Assembly: GCF_002008165.1 (NCBI RefSeq)
Contig: NZ_MRDM01000017.1
Span: 186,749-250,748, forward strand
Reading direction: 5' to 3'
Origin: Rhizobium laguerreae
GTDB lineage: Bacteria > Pseudomonadota > Alphaproteobacteria > Rhizobiales > Rhizobiaceae
Length of the DNA: 64,000 nt
Part shown: one piece after another, positions 1-8,670 of the stretch
How the letters are laid out: every line of letters starts with the position of its first letter
How positions within the stretch are numbered: position 1 is the first letter of the stretch
Translations under genes and position numbers: made by a program
Notes under the pieces: model-generated
What the model saw: the letters and a program-made list of their open reading frames with translations, nothing else
Database searches by the model: none
What the model was told of the DNA's origin: nothing

Positions 1-335
1 AGTGCTGCGAGGTCGATGAGCGCCGGCGGCCGGTTCCAGGCACGGAATTCGTCATCCGGGCCGATCTCGCCTTCATCGCCATCGGTTTCCGCGGGCCGTT
101 TACCGGCAGCGTACTGAAGGAGCTCGACGGCAAGCTGACGCTCAACACCGACAAACGCGGCTCGACCAACGTCGTCGCCAACGATCGCGACTACAAGACT
201 TCGGTCGACAAATTCTGGACGGCGGGCGATGTGCGCCGCGGCCAATCGCTGGTGGTCTGGGCGATCCGTGAAGGCCGCCAGGCGGCGCGCGCCATCGACG
301 AGGAGCTGATGGGCTCGACCGTCCTGCCGAACTGA
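1..335 (+). CDS. gltD: Glutamate synthase small (beta) subunit, C-terminal end (partial)
   Basis: The reading frame is open from base 3 to a TGA at 333-335, giving the last 110 residues of a protein cut by the window edge. It reads as the C-terminal FAD/NAD(P)H-binding part of GltD: a beta strand DLAFIAIGF, then the FAD-contacting block FWTAGDVRRGQSLVVWAI followed by EGRQAARAID, which is the usual GltD ending. GltD feeds electrons from NADPH to the large GltB subunit, which makes two glutamates from glutamine and 2-oxoglutarate in ammonium assimilation. A clear intrinsic terminator follows 31 bp later. Family assignment is confident; the upstream part and gltB cannot be seen. Confidence 0.85.
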   Translation, partial: CCEVDERRRPVPGTEFVIRADLAFIAIGFRGPFTGSVLKELDGKLTLNTDKRGSTNVVANDRDYKTSVDKFWTAGDVRRGQSLVVWAIREGRQAARAIDEELMGSTVLPN

Positions 336-366
336 GCGTCAGCTGCACACCTTTCCGAAGACAAGA

Positions 367-393
367 ACTCCGCCCCTCCGGCGGAGTTTTTTT
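367..393 (+). terminator. Rho-independent terminator after gltD
   Basis: A perfect 8-bp stem (actccgcc / ggcggagt) with a 5-base loop is followed by seven T residues. It lies between gltD and the convergent SGNH gene. Confidence 0.85.
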
Positions 394-463
394 ATAGCGC
401 CGCGTGTTTGACAGGACGCGGGAGCGACATTCTCGAAGCGGCGAGCCGCCTCGCGCGGCCTTT

Positions 464-1681
464 TCACTTGACCGAGACTTCGGCCGGTGCTTTTGCCACC
501 GGCAGGCGGTAATCATCGACGCGGCCGGGAGGCGCCGGCGTCATTTCGCCCTGCTCGACCAGGAGGTCGCGTGGCGACCTCGTCAAGGCCATGGGCGGCG
601 GCCTGGCGCCGAGAAGTTCGGCGCCGCCGTCGAGATTGGGATCGGAAAGACTGATCGGCACGGTATGTTCGACCGGATTGGCGGGAAGGCCGAGACCGGG
701 CAGATTGCTGGAGTCGAGGCGGACCAGATCGGGGCTTGCCTGGGTGCCGAGAAGACGCCGCGCCGGCTTTTCCACGTAAAAGGCAAGCTTGCGCCGACCG
801 GCCTGGGTCAGGTTGATTCCGTCGGAGGTGCGCAGGCGCACCTGCTGGCCGTTCACATCCGAACCGGTGACGACGAAGGTGCCGTTTTCATCGACGAAAC
901 CGTCCCAGATATCGACGAATTCGCCGCCGATGCTTTCGACCTGGTTGCGGTAGAGCTGGTTCATCTGCACGGCATCGGCCGTCATCGAATCGGATTCGAA
1001 GGCGGGAAGGCCGACCCAGAGCAGCGGGATCTTGCGGTCGGTGACCTCCTTGCCGAAGGAAAGCACGCGGCGGCGGTATTCGGTGAACCAGCCATCGGTG
1101 CGGAATTTTTCCTTGGCGGTGTCGGTCACCATCTGCTGGCGGTCGTTGGCGCCGATCATGACGACGACCATTGCCGGCTTCAGCTCATCGATCATCTTCG
1201 GCAGCTGTTCCGGCCAGTCGTAATAATCGTCGCGGACAAGGCCTGAGGAGACGTTGCCGCGGGCTTCGACGACGACACCCGGCGAGGTCTCGAAGGCGGC
1301 GGTGAGGCCGTCGCCGAGGCCGCTGGCCAGGAAATCGCCGACGATCAGGATCTTTCGGGCGTCGCCGAGCTTCTGCACGGCCGGCTCCTCCTCCTGTACG
1401 GGAGCGCGGACCGGCGGTGCAGTGCGGGTATTGACGATGGCTTTCTGCGCTGGCGGGCGTTTGCGCTGCTGGCGTCTCGGCTGCTGGACGTCAGGAGCTT
1501 GCGGGCCGTCGTCGAGATAGCGTCGGCCAAGGAAGAAATCGAAGATCGACCGGCGCTGATAGCGCTGCTCCTGGGCTTCGGCGACATGCACCGGCGCAGA
1601 CACGCCAAGGCACAGCGAAGCCGCCGCCAAGGCGAGCACGAGCCAGCGGATTTTACGGGTCCGATCAGTTTTCTTCGTCAT
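464..1681 (-). CDS. Secreted SGNH-fold (DUF459) protein, probably non-catalytic
   Basis: 405 residues from an ATG at 1681; a start 24 bases upstream is possible. The N-terminus is a signal peptide (KIRWLVLALAAASLCLG) ending near AEA, so the protein is exported. A basic Pro/Arg/Gln-rich linker (about residues 60-100) precedes an SGNH/GDSL-like domain of the DUF459 (COG2845) family. Block I reads VGDFLASGLGDGL where active GDSL enzymes have GDS, and the C-terminal block reads SDGINLTQAG where the catalytic Asp-x-x-His is expected, so both Ser and His seem replaced. The block-III-like GANDRQQ is present. It faces gltD tail to tail. The family role is unknown to me; cell-envelope or polysaccharide acyl chemistry is only an inference. 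Confidence 0.75.
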   Translation of the reverse strand: MTKKTDRTRKIRWLVLALAAASLCLGVSAPVHVAEAQEQRYQRRSIFDFFLGRRYLDDGPQAPDVQQPRRQQRKRPPAQKAIVNTRTAPPVRAPVQEEEPAVQKLGDARKILIVGDFLASGLGDGLTAAFETSPGVVVEARGNVSSGLVRDDYYDWPEQLPKMIDELKPAMVVVMIGANDRQQMVTDTAKEKFRTDGWFTEYRRRVLSFGKEVTDRKIPLLWVGLPAFESDSMTADAVQMNQLYRNQVESIGGEFVDIWDGFVDENGTFVVTGSDVNGQQVRLRTSDGINLTQAGRRKLAFYVEKPARRLLGTQASPDLVRLDSSNLPGLGLPANPVEHTVPISLSDPNLDGGAELLGARPPPMALTRSPRDLLVEQGEMTPAPPGRVDDYRLPVAKAPAEVSVK

Positions 1682-1864
1682 GGGCAGTTCCGCATCTGCC
1701 GGCATCTTGCACGCAGGGCAGGCCAGCGTCCACTCCCACTAATATCTAGATCGCGGTTCTGCCGCTTCCAATGCGGGTTCGCCAAAACCGTGCGGCAGGA
1801 CGGGGCGACCTGCATGAGACAAAGACTTGAAGCGCCCTGCATGATTCCCGAACCGACGCGAACT

Positions 1865-3088
1865 CTAGCGGCGCAAGGCGTTCAGAAGCGGTAGCGAGGG
1901 CTCGCCGTCCGGCTGCATGCCGATGCGAGACTGCACGGCCGATATCGCCGCCTTCGAACCCGAGCCGAAATTGCCGTCGACCTCGCCATTGTAATAGCCG
2001 AGCGTCTTCAGACGGGTCTGCAGCTCGAATTTCTCGGTGATGTCGAGTGCGCCGTTCGGGCGCGGCCAACGCTGCTGCATGCCGCCGTAGCCGGCGATCT
2101 GGTCGGCCAGCAGGCCGACGGCAAGCGCGTAGCTGTCCGAGGCATTGTAGTTCTTGATGGTGAAGAAGTTGGCAGTCATCAGGAAGCCCGGGCCACTGGG
2201 CCCGGCCGGCATCTTCAATACGGCTTTGGTGCCGCTCTCGCGGAAGGCCTTGCCATTCGGGCGTGTCAGGCCGAGTGCCGCCCATTGGGCCAGCGTGTGG
2301 GTCTTGCCGGCCTGCTTGGCGGCGGCTGCGGGAACGACGACCTCGTAGCCCCAGGTCTTGCCGGTGTCCCAGCCGTTCTTCATCAAGAGATTGGCCGAGG
2401 TCGCCAGCGCGTCGGGGATCGAGTTCCAGATATCGCGATGGCCGTTGCCGTCGGCATCGATTGCATAAAGCAGGTAGCTTGTCGGAATGAACTGGGTGTG
2501 GCCCATGGCGCCGGCCCAGGAGCCGGTCATCTCGCGTGCCGGCACGTCGCCGTTCTGCAGGATCTTCAGCGCGGCGACCAGCTGTTTCTTGGCGAATTTG
2601 GCACGGCTCGGATCGGCATAGGCAAGCGTTGCCAGGGCGCGCGGCACATAGTGCAGCCGGTCGTCCTTGTCGAGGACCGCGCCGTAATTCGATTCCATCG
2701 ACCAGATAGCCAGCAGTATGGTCTTGTCGACGCCGAAGCGCTGCTCGATTGCAGCGAGCGTTCTTGCGTGCTTGGCGGCCATCTCGCGGCCGATCTTGAC
2801 GGTATAGGGATTGACGCGGGAATCGACGTAGTCCCAGATCTTCGAGGTGAATTCCGGCTGGTAGGCCGCTTTTTCGAGCACGGTCGGATCGGGCTCGCTC
2901 ACCCCGGAAAAGGCCTTTTGATAGGTTGCCTTACTGATGCCACTCTGAGCGGCAGTTTGGTAAAAATCCGCGATCCATTTCTGGAACCGGGAATCAGCTT
3001 TCGCGTTGTCGGGGACCAGTCCTACCTGGGCTGCGACAATGAGCGCGAGCGCAAGACCACGAAGGGAGTTTTTGTGATTCTGGGTCAT
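1865..3088 (-). CDS. Lytic murein transglycosylase (MltB/SLT type) with C-terminal peptidoglycan-binding domain
   Basis: 407 residues. A signal peptide (LALALIVAAQVGLV) is followed by a lytic transglycosylase domain that cleaves the MurNAc-GlcNAc bond with formation of 1,6-anhydroMurNAc. The catalytic glutamate is Glu132 in SMESNYGA, and the downstream family motif AGAMGHTQFIPTSY is intact. Residues about 345-405 form a PG_binding_1 domain (QTRLKTLGYYNGEVDGNFG). This layout and length match the periplasmic transglycosylases typical of rhizobia (TIGR02283-like). It is a single gene, with about 200 bp to galU on the other strand. Confident at family level; the exact Mlt class is not assigned. 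Confidence 0.88.
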   Translation of the reverse strand: MTQNHKNSLRGLALALIVAAQVGLVPDNAKADSRFQKWIADFYQTAAQSGISKATYQKAFSGVSEPDPTVLEKAAYQPEFTSKIWDYVDSRVNPYTVKIGREMAAKHARTLAAIEQRFGVDKTILLAIWSMESNYGAVLDKDDRLHYVPRALATLAYADPSRAKFAKKQLVAALKILQNGDVPAREMTGSWAGAMGHTQFIPTSYLLYAIDADGNGHRDIWNSIPDALATSANLLMKNGWDTGKTWGYEVVVPAAAAKQAGKTHTLAQWAALGLTRPNGKAFRESGTKAVLKMPAGPSGPGFLMTANFFTIKNYNASDSYALAVGLLADQIAGYGGMQQRWPRPNGALDITEKFELQTRLKTLGYYNGEVDGNFGSGSKAAISAVQSRIGMQPDGEPSLPLLNALRR

Positions 3089-3291
3089 CGACAGTCGTAT
3101 CCCACATCTTCAGTTTCAGGCGTAGCAGGGCGTCATGTCCGCCCAGACCCGAGACTACAGGAACGGAGTCAACAAAATCTTTACCATGACCGTCCGCTGA
3201 GGTCACCAGTTGCAAAACAGTTGCAATTCTATACTAGTCAGACGTGAACGGCTTTATTTAAAAGGCGATATAGTCAAAGCAGGAGGCCTGT

Positions 3292-4179
3292 GTGGCGCAT
3301 CACAATAAAGTTCGTAAGGCAGTTTTCCCGGTAGCAGGGTTGGGGACGCGGTTCCTTCCGGCAACAAAGGCTGTTCCGAAGGAAATGTTGACCGTGGTCG
3401 ACAAGCCGATCATTCAATATGTCGTCGATGAGGCGATCGAAGCCGGGATCGAGCATCTGGTTTTCGTCACCGGACGCAACAAGCACGTCATCGAAGATTA
3501 TTTCGACATTCATTTCGAACTCGAGCAGACGCTCAAGGAGCGCGCCAAGAAGGCGGAAATCACGCTCCTGCAGCAGCAGCTTCCAAAGGCAGGTACGGTG
3601 AGCTTTACCCGCCAGCAGGAACCGCTCGGCCTCGGCCACGCCGTATGGTGCGCCCGCGAGATCGTCGGCGACGAGCCCTTCGCTCTGCTGCTGCCCGATA
3701 TGATCATGAAGGGCGAAAAGGGCTGCATGAAGGGCATGATCGACCTTTACGGCCAGAGCGGCGGCAATATCATCGCCGTCGAGGAATGCGCGCCCGACCA
3801 GGCGCATAAATACGGCATCGTCGGCGTCGGCGAAGCGATCGGCGACGGATTCCGCATTACCGGCATGGTGGAAAAGCCCGCCAAGGGGACGGCGCCTTCT
3901 AACTTCTTCATCAACGGCCGCTATATCCTGCAGCCGGAGATCTTCAAGATCCTCGAAACCCAGGAGCGCGGTGCCGGCAACGAGATCCAGCTCACCGACG
4001 GCATGCTGAAGCTGCTGAAGGAACAGGATTTCGCCGGTTACCACTTCCGCGGCGCGACCTACGACTGCGGCGCCAAGGACGGCTTCATCCTGGCAAACGT
4101 CGCCTTCGCCCTCGAACGCGCCGATATCCGTCCCACCGTCGAAGGCGGCTTCAAGGAACTGCTTGCCGGCCTGAAATAA
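3292..4179 (+). CDS. galU: UTP-glucose-1-phosphate uridylyltransferase
   Basis: 295 residues from a GTG start preceded by AGGAGG about 8 bases upstream. It makes UDP-glucose from UTP and glucose-1-phosphate, the donor for exopolysaccharide, LPS and cyclic glucan synthesis; the rhizobial orthologue is also called exoN. The N-terminal nucleotide-binding loop GLGTRFLPATKAVPKEML is canonical, as are VDKPIIQYVVDEA, the mid-protein GLGHAVWCA and the NGRYIL/LTDGM blocks. Length is normal and no lesion is seen. It is monocistronic with a hairpin terminator after it. Confidence 0.95.
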   Translation: MAHHNKVRKAVFPVAGLGTRFLPATKAVPKEMLTVVDKPIIQYVVDEAIEAGIEHLVFVTGRNKHVIEDYFDIHFELEQTLKERAKKAEITLLQQQLPKAGTVSFTRQQEPLGLGHAVWCAREIVGDEPFALLLPDMIMKGEKGCMKGMIDLYGQSGGNIIAVEECAPDQAHKYGIVGVGEAIGDGFRITGMVEKPAKGTAPSNFFINGRYILQPEIFKILETQERGAGNEIQLTDGMLKLLKEQDFAGYHFRGATYDCGAKDGFILANVAFALERADIRPTVEGGFKELLAGLK

Positions 4180-4200
4180 GTTGCAGATTCAATGCGATAA

Positions 4201-4240
4201 AGCGCCGCGTGTCCTAACGGATGCGCGGCGCTCTATTTTC
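4201..4240 (+). terminator. Stem-loop terminator after galU
   Basis: A 9-bp perfect stem (agcgccgcg / cgcggcgct) with a 14-base loop is followed by a short weak T-run (tctatttt). It sits in the 69-bp gap between galU and the convergent outer-membrane gene. Confidence 0.6.
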
Positions 4241-4248
4241 CGACATTC

Positions 4249-5808
4249 TTAGCGTTTCAGCTTGAGACCGACGCCGGCTCGCCATTGCTGCGAATCGCTG
4301 CCTTCCTTGCGCGTCGTCAGCTCGTAGCCGAGCGTGCTGGTCAGATCGAGATAGCGGTTGATGTTCCAGGTCAGGCCGGTTGCGGCGGTATAGACGAGCT
4401 CGTCGTTGATGGTGCTATCCGTGGGATAATCGCGCCATATGACCCCGCCGATCATCGTCCCGACCAGGTTGTCGCGCAGTTGGTGGGTGACCGTCGTCGT
4501 CAGCGCGTGCGAGACGTAGCCGCTTTCGCCTGCCGTGGTCGAGGGTTGGATGCTTGTCTGCAGGTCTAGATTGACATCGGTGCCGCGGATCGGCGACCAG
4601 AGCAGGCTCGCATCGAGCGTGGCGGTATCGATCGAGGACAGCCGGCTGTCTTCGAAATCCGCCATCTCGTAGCCGACACCGACTTCACCCTTCAGTTTTT
4701 CGCCGAGATCGACCTCGACGCCCGCCTTGGCGCCATAGCTATGGCCGGAACGCTCGTAACCGGCGGAATCTTGCGTTTCGTCATAGACCGTGCGGCCGAT
4801 GTTGGCCTCGATGAAGGGGATGAGCGCGGGGGACAGTTCGTAGCCGACGCGGCCACGCAACGTGCCCGTCGTCTGATTGCGGTCGCTGAGGGAGACGGTC
4901 GTGCCGTTCGAAAGTTTAGCGTCCGAATAAATCGAGCGTGTCAGCGCAAGTGCCGTCGTGCCACGCAGGATCCCAAAATCGCGCTGGACGGAGGCGCCGG
5001 CCGAAAATTCCTGGACGTCCGACTGCTGCGCGGCGTTGGTAATCGCGTCGGGATCATCGGTGTCCTCGCGGTAGAAATTATAGCCGGCGATGAGGTGCGC
5101 CGTGGTGTCGTCGGGAAGATCGAGCCTGAGATCGCTGTTGATCTTGAAGGAGGGCTGTTCCTCACCCTCGCCGCTGACATTCTTCTGCCAGGCGCCTTCC
5201 GAGGTCACGGTCAACTGATGCCGGCCCCAGTCGGAAGTCAGTGTCGCTGCCGCATCCGTTTCGAGAAAGGCGCGCCGCTGCCTGGTATTGCCGTCCTTGG
5301 TGGTCTCGGTATTGATGCTCTGGGTGACGCTCGGGCGGAGCACGAAAGTGCCGATCGGGATTCCCGGCGTTTCCGCTGTCGAGGCACTTTCGGCAGTCCT
5401 GCGGCGCGGCAGCGCCTCGTCGACCGGCGCTTCACGGGTGTTCAGCCGGCGTATCTCTTCGTCGAGGATGGAACCGGTAATGTCGTCGCCGGCTTGCGCG
5501 TCCGGTATGGCAGGCCGCTGCTGGGCATCGTCCGCGTTCGCGGTCGCGCCGTTTGCCGCAGGAGTGGCGGTATCGCCGGTCTCGTCCTCGAAACCGGGGG
5601 CGGATGCGGCATTGTTGGTGGCGCGGTTATCCTGAGAGGCGGCGGAGCGGCCGGTTGCCGCCTGCGACGAGGCGGACTGCGCGAAGGCTGCCGTCTGGCT
5701 GAGAAGCAGGGTACCCAGCACGGCAAAAGAGACGGCACGGCTCATGGCGCGGAGCGGCGTCACACTGCTCGTCTGTTTTGGCTGGCCCATGCAATTCGCG
5801 CCTGACAT
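4249..5808 (-). CDS. Outer-membrane beta-barrel protein
   Basis: 519 residues. A signal peptide (AVSFAVLGTLLLSQTAAFAQ) is preceded by about 20 residues that may be untranslated if an internal ATG is used. A low-complexity Ala/Asn/Gln/Asp region (about 45-140) containing DDITGSILDEEIRRLNTREAPVDEALPRRR follows. The rest is a run of alternating amphipathic strands (for example LTVTSEGAWQ, GYELSPALIPFIEANIG, LDLTSTLGYEL) ending in the strand WRAGVGLKLKR, as expected for a barrel inserted in the outer membrane. It resembles rhizobial barrel proteins with extended N-termini. The transported or bound ligand is unknown. It is divergent from kpsF. Confidence 0.75.
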   Translation of the reverse strand: MSGANCMGQPKQTSSVTPLRAMSRAVSFAVLGTLLLSQTAAFAQSASSQAATGRSAASQDNRATNNAASAPGFEDETGDTATPAANGATANADDAQQRPAIPDAQAGDDITGSILDEEIRRLNTREAPVDEALPRRRTAESASTAETPGIPIGTFVLRPSVTQSINTETTKDGNTRQRRAFLETDAAATLTSDWGRHQLTVTSEGAWQKNVSGEGEEQPSFKINSDLRLDLPDDTTAHLIAGYNFYREDTDDPDAITNAAQQSDVQEFSAGASVQRDFGILRGTTALALTRSIYSDAKLSNGTTVSLSDRNQTTGTLRGRVGYELSPALIPFIEANIGRTVYDETQDSAGYERSGHSYGAKAGVEVDLGEKLKGEVGVGYEMADFEDSRLSSIDTATLDASLLWSPIRGTDVNLDLQTSIQPSTTAGESGYVSHALTTTVTHQLRDNLVGTMIGGVIWRDYPTDSTINDELVYTAATGLTWNINRYLDLTSTLGYELTTRKEGSDSQQWRAGVGLKLKR

Positions 5809-5881
5809 GCTTTCGGTTCTTACCCAAAGGTAAAGCCTTGTGGTTAACCATTCGTTGCCGGCGGCGGGCGCTGTTCACAAT

Positions 5882-5931
5882 TCGGAAAGAGTGGGGGATC
5901 GGAAAGAGTGGGGGTCGGAAAGAGTGCAGGG
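5882..5931. repeat. Three tandem copies of a 16-17 bp unit upstream of kpsF
   Basis: Three successive copies start tcggaaagagtg (5882, 5899, 5915), each ending in a G-rich tail; a fourth decayed copy (tggaaagtg) may lie at 5938-5946. They lie between the divergent outer-membrane barrel gene and kpsF, within the expected promoter/leader zone. Confidence 0.8.
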
Positions 5932-5966
5932 TGGACTTGGAAAGTGAAAAGGTCTAACGCAATTTC

Positions 5967-6962
5967 ATGAACAGAAGAGCGATCAACCTCGTTGAAAACA
6001 GCGTGCTCGAATCGGCAAAACGCACGATAGAGACCGAAAGACGCGGTCTTGAAGCGCTCGAACAGGCTTTTGACAATGGATTGGCCGGTCCTTTCACACG
6101 GGCCGTCGAAGTCATCGGCGACATCTCCGGACGTGTGATCGTCACCGGCGTCGGCAAGAGCGGGCATATCGGCGCCAAGCTCGCGGCGACATTCGCGTCG
6201 ACCGGAACGCCCGCCTTTTTCGTACATGCGGCGGAGGCCAATCACGGCGATCTCGGGATGATCGCGCGCGACGACGTCGTGCTGGCGATTTCCAAAGGCG
6301 GCGAGAGCGCCGAGCTCAAGAGCATCATTTCCTTCACGCGGCGCTTCTCCATTCCGCTGATTGCGGTCACCTGCAGCGAAGGTTCTTCGCTCGCGGCCGC
6401 CGCCGATATCGTCCTTCTGATGCCGAACGAACAGGAGGCCTGCCCCAACGGGCTGGCGCCAACGACCTCGACGCTGATGCAGCTTGCAATCGGCGACGCG
6501 CTGGCGGTGGCGCTTTTGGAGGCGCGCGGCTTTACCGCCACGGATTTCCACGTCTTCCATCCCGGCGGCAAGCTGGGTGCGAGCCTCATGCATGTCGCCG
6601 ATGTCATGCATACCGGCGAGCGGCTGCCGCTCGTTGCCAAGGGCACAGCGATACCGGAGGCGATCACGGTGCTGTCGCGCAAACATTTCGGCTGCGTCGG
6701 CGTGCTTGATGAGGATGGGCGGCTCTGCGGCATCGTCACCGAAGGCGACATGGCGCGCAATCTGACGCGCAATCTCTCTGAACTTGCCGTCGACGACATC
6801 ATGACACGGACGCCGAAGACGGTAAGGCCGACGGTGCTGGCGACAGCCGCCCTGGCGCTGCTCAACCAGCATCACATCGGCGCGCTGATTGTCATCGACG
6901 ACGACCGCCGGCCGGTCGGGCTGGTGCATTTCCACGACCTGCTGCGGATCGGCGTCGCCTGA
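5967..6962 (+). CDS. kpsF: Arabinose-5-phosphate isomerase (KpsF/GutQ)
   Basis: 331 residues. An N-terminal SIS domain (about 40-180; VIVTGVGKSGHIGAKLAATF, ISKGGESAELK) is joined to two CBS domains (about 205-330; DVMHTGERLPLV, DIMTRTPKTVRP). The enzyme interconverts ribulose-5-phosphate and arabinose-5-phosphate, the first committed step of KDO synthesis for the LPS core. The FHPGGKLGASL motif that ends the SIS domain in this family is present. The gene is single, divergent from the outer-membrane barrel gene, with three tandem repeats just upstream. Kps- and Gut-type paralogues cannot be separated from sequence alone, but with no capsule operon around it a housekeeping role is likely. Confidence 0.9.
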   Translation: MNRRAINLVENSVLESAKRTIETERRGLEALEQAFDNGLAGPFTRAVEVIGDISGRVIVTGVGKSGHIGAKLAATFASTGTPAFFVHAAEANHGDLGMIARDDVVLAISKGGESAELKSIISFTRRFSIPLIAVTCSEGSSLAAAADIVLLMPNEQEACPNGLAPTTSTLMQLAIGDALAVALLEARGFTATDFHVFHPGGKLGASLMHVADVMHTGERLPLVAKGTAIPEAITVLSRKHFGCVGVLDEDGRLCGIVTEGDMARNLTRNLSELAVDDIMTRTPKTVRPTVLATAALALLNQHHIGALIVIDDDRRPVGLVHFHDLLRIGVA

Positions 6963-6990
6963 TCAGGTTCTTTTGATCGGAGTTATTTGA

Positions 6991-7446
6991 TCAGACCGGC
7001 TCCACCGTCAGGTCGCGGCCGTTGCTCGACACTACCTTCACCTGCGTTCCGGCGGGCAGGTCGGGTCCCATCACCTGCCATAGTGTATCGTCGAGGCGGA
7101 TGCGGCCGCGGCCTTCGCGGATCGGTTCGTGCAGCGTCGCCGTGCGGCCGACGAGGCTGGCGCCGCGCTGATTGAGGAAGGGTTCGTCGGTTGTGGCGTT
7201 GCGCAGCGTCAGCCGGCGGCCGGCGAAGGTCGTGGCAACGGCGAGAAGCGCAAAAAGGATCGCCTGCAACTCCCAGACCCAGAAAGCGCTATCCCAGAAG
7301 AGCAGCGACAGCGCGCCGACGATCAAGGCGGCAAGGCCGATCCAGACCAGGAAGAAACCGGGAACGATCATTTCCGCGGCGAGCAGCACGAGGCCCGCGA
7401 CCCACCAGCTCCACGGACCGAGTTCGGCGACGATCTTCGCCAGCAT
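6991..7446 (-). CDS. NfeD family membrane protein
   Basis: 151 residues of the short NfeD (NfeD1b) type: hydrophobic helices at about 10-32 and 36-72 (VAGLVLLAAEMIVPGFFLVWIG, LQAILFALLAVATTF), then a C-terminal OB-fold-like domain (GRTATLHEPIREGRGRIRLDDTLWQVMG). Such proteins pair with SPFH/stomatin proteins in membrane microdomains and quality control. It starts 3 bp after the SPFH gene stop, so the two are co-transcribed. Confidence 0.85.
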   Translation of the reverse strand: MLAKIVAELGPWSWWVAGLVLLAAEMIVPGFFLVWIGLAALIVGALSLLFWDSAFWVWELQAILFALLAVATTFAGRRLTLRNATTDEPFLNQRGASLVGRTATLHEPIREGRGRIRLDDTLWQVMGPDLPAGTQVKVVSSNGRDLTVEPV

Positions 7447-7449
7447 GGC

Positions 7450-8490
7450 TTAGCGCTCCTGCTCGGGATTAAAAGGATTGGGGGTCGATGGATTGATCGG
7501 CGGCGTCGAGCGCGCCGGAGCGGGACGCGGACGCGGCGGTACCGGCAGTGGCGTTGACGGGCTGTTGCCGGCATCGCCGAAGACTTCGCGAGCAATGGCG
7601 CCGATACCACCGAGCGAGCTCAGGATGGAAGAGGCTTCCATCGGCATCATCACGATCTTGGAATTGGGCGCCGAACCGATCGAGGTGAGCGCCTCGGTAT
7701 ATTTCTGGGCGATGAAATAGTTGATCGCCTGAATGTCGCCGGCGGCGATCGCTTCAGAGACCATCTTCGTCGCCTTGGCTTCGGCCTCGGCCAGGCGTTC
7801 GCGGGCTTCGGCGTTGCGGAAGGCGGCTTCGCGCTGGCCTTCGGCCTGCAGGATGGCGGATTGCTTGGCGCCTTCGGCCCTCAGAATTTGTGCGTTGCGC
7901 GAACCTTCGGCTTCCAGCACCTGGGCGCGTTTCTCGCGCTCGGCCTTCATCTGGCGGGCCATCGCATCGACGAGGTCGCGTGGCGGCTGAATGTCCTTGA
8001 TCTCGACGCGTGTGACCTTGATGCCCCAGGGATGCACGGCCTCGTCGACGACGCGCAGCAGCCGGTCGTTGATCGCATCGCGGTTGGAGAGCAGTTCGTC
8101 GAGATCCATCGAACCCATGACCGAGCGGATGTTGGTCATGGTCAGATTGAGGATGGCATTTTCGAGGTTGGCGACCTGATAAGCGGCCTGGGCGGCGTTT
8201 AGCACCTGATAGAAGGAGACGGCATCGGCCGAAACCGAGGCGTTGTCCCTGGTGATTACCTCCTGGGTCGGCACGTTCAGCACCTGCTCCATCACATTCA
8301 ACTTGGCGCCGACGCGCTCGATGAAGGGGGTGATGAGGTTGAGGCCGGGCTCCAGCGTGCGGGTATAACGCCCGAAGCGCTCGATCGTATAGCGGTAGCC
8401 CTGCGGCACGGTCTTGATCCCGGCAAAGAGCACCAGGATGACGAAGATGACCAGCACGATCACGACGATGTCGAAGCCGCCGAACAACAT
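7450..8490 (-). CDS. SPFH/stomatin-like membrane protein (QmcA type)
   Basis: 346 residues. One N-terminal transmembrane helix (VVIVLVIFVILVLFAGIKTV) is followed by an SPFH/band-7 domain (VPQGYRYTIERFGRYTRTLEPGLN, about 30-190) with the stomatin signature VTRVEIKDIQPP. A long Ala/Glu/Lys coiled coil follows (about 190-255, EAEGQREAAFRNAEARERLAEAEAKA), then a proline-rich tail. It oligomerises into rings at the inner membrane. It is the first gene of a two-gene operon with nfeD, the classical pairing. The specific role (protease partner or membrane ordering) is unproven here. Confidence 0.88.
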   Translation of the reverse strand: MLFGGFDIVVIVLVIFVILVLFAGIKTVPQGYRYTIERFGRYTRTLEPGLNLITPFIERVGAKLNVMEQVLNVPTQEVITRDNASVSADAVSFYQVLNAAQAAYQVANLENAILNLTMTNIRSVMGSMDLDELLSNRDAINDRLLRVVDEAVHPWGIKVTRVEIKDIQPPRDLVDAMARQMKAEREKRAQVLEAEGSRNAQILRAEGAKQSAILQAEGQREAAFRNAEARERLAEAEAKATKMVSEAIAAGDIQAINYFIAQKYTEALTSIGSAPNSKIVMMPMEASSILSSLGGIGAIAREVFGDAGNSPSTPLPVPPRPRPAPARSTPPINPSTPNPFNPEQER

Positions 8491-8567
8491 GAAAAATTCC
8501 TCCTATCGGCGCATGCGCCCATACACTGATGTGGTGGGGTAGCATGTTCTTTGCGAGGAAGAAATGC

Positions 8568-8592
8568 CACACGGATGCCACACATCCGTGTG
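8568..8592. other. Perfect inverted repeat between hemH and the SPFH gene
   Basis: Arms cacacggatg and catccgtgtg (10 bp each) flank a 5-base loop. No T-run follows on either strand, so a terminator is not clear. It is downstream of hemH and upstream of the SPFH gene, both on the minus strand. Confidence 0.55.
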
Positions 8593-8670
8593 AGACGGAG
8601 GTTTCGTCCCGGTTGGGTTATTCGGGTCTTCGCCAGCTATCCGTGCGGCGCTGCTTTCTGAAAAAGTTTC

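Noticed and set aside
5844..6935. 363-codon minus-strand open frame opposite kpsF
   Set aside because: Shadow frame; kpsF has intact SIS and CBS domains.
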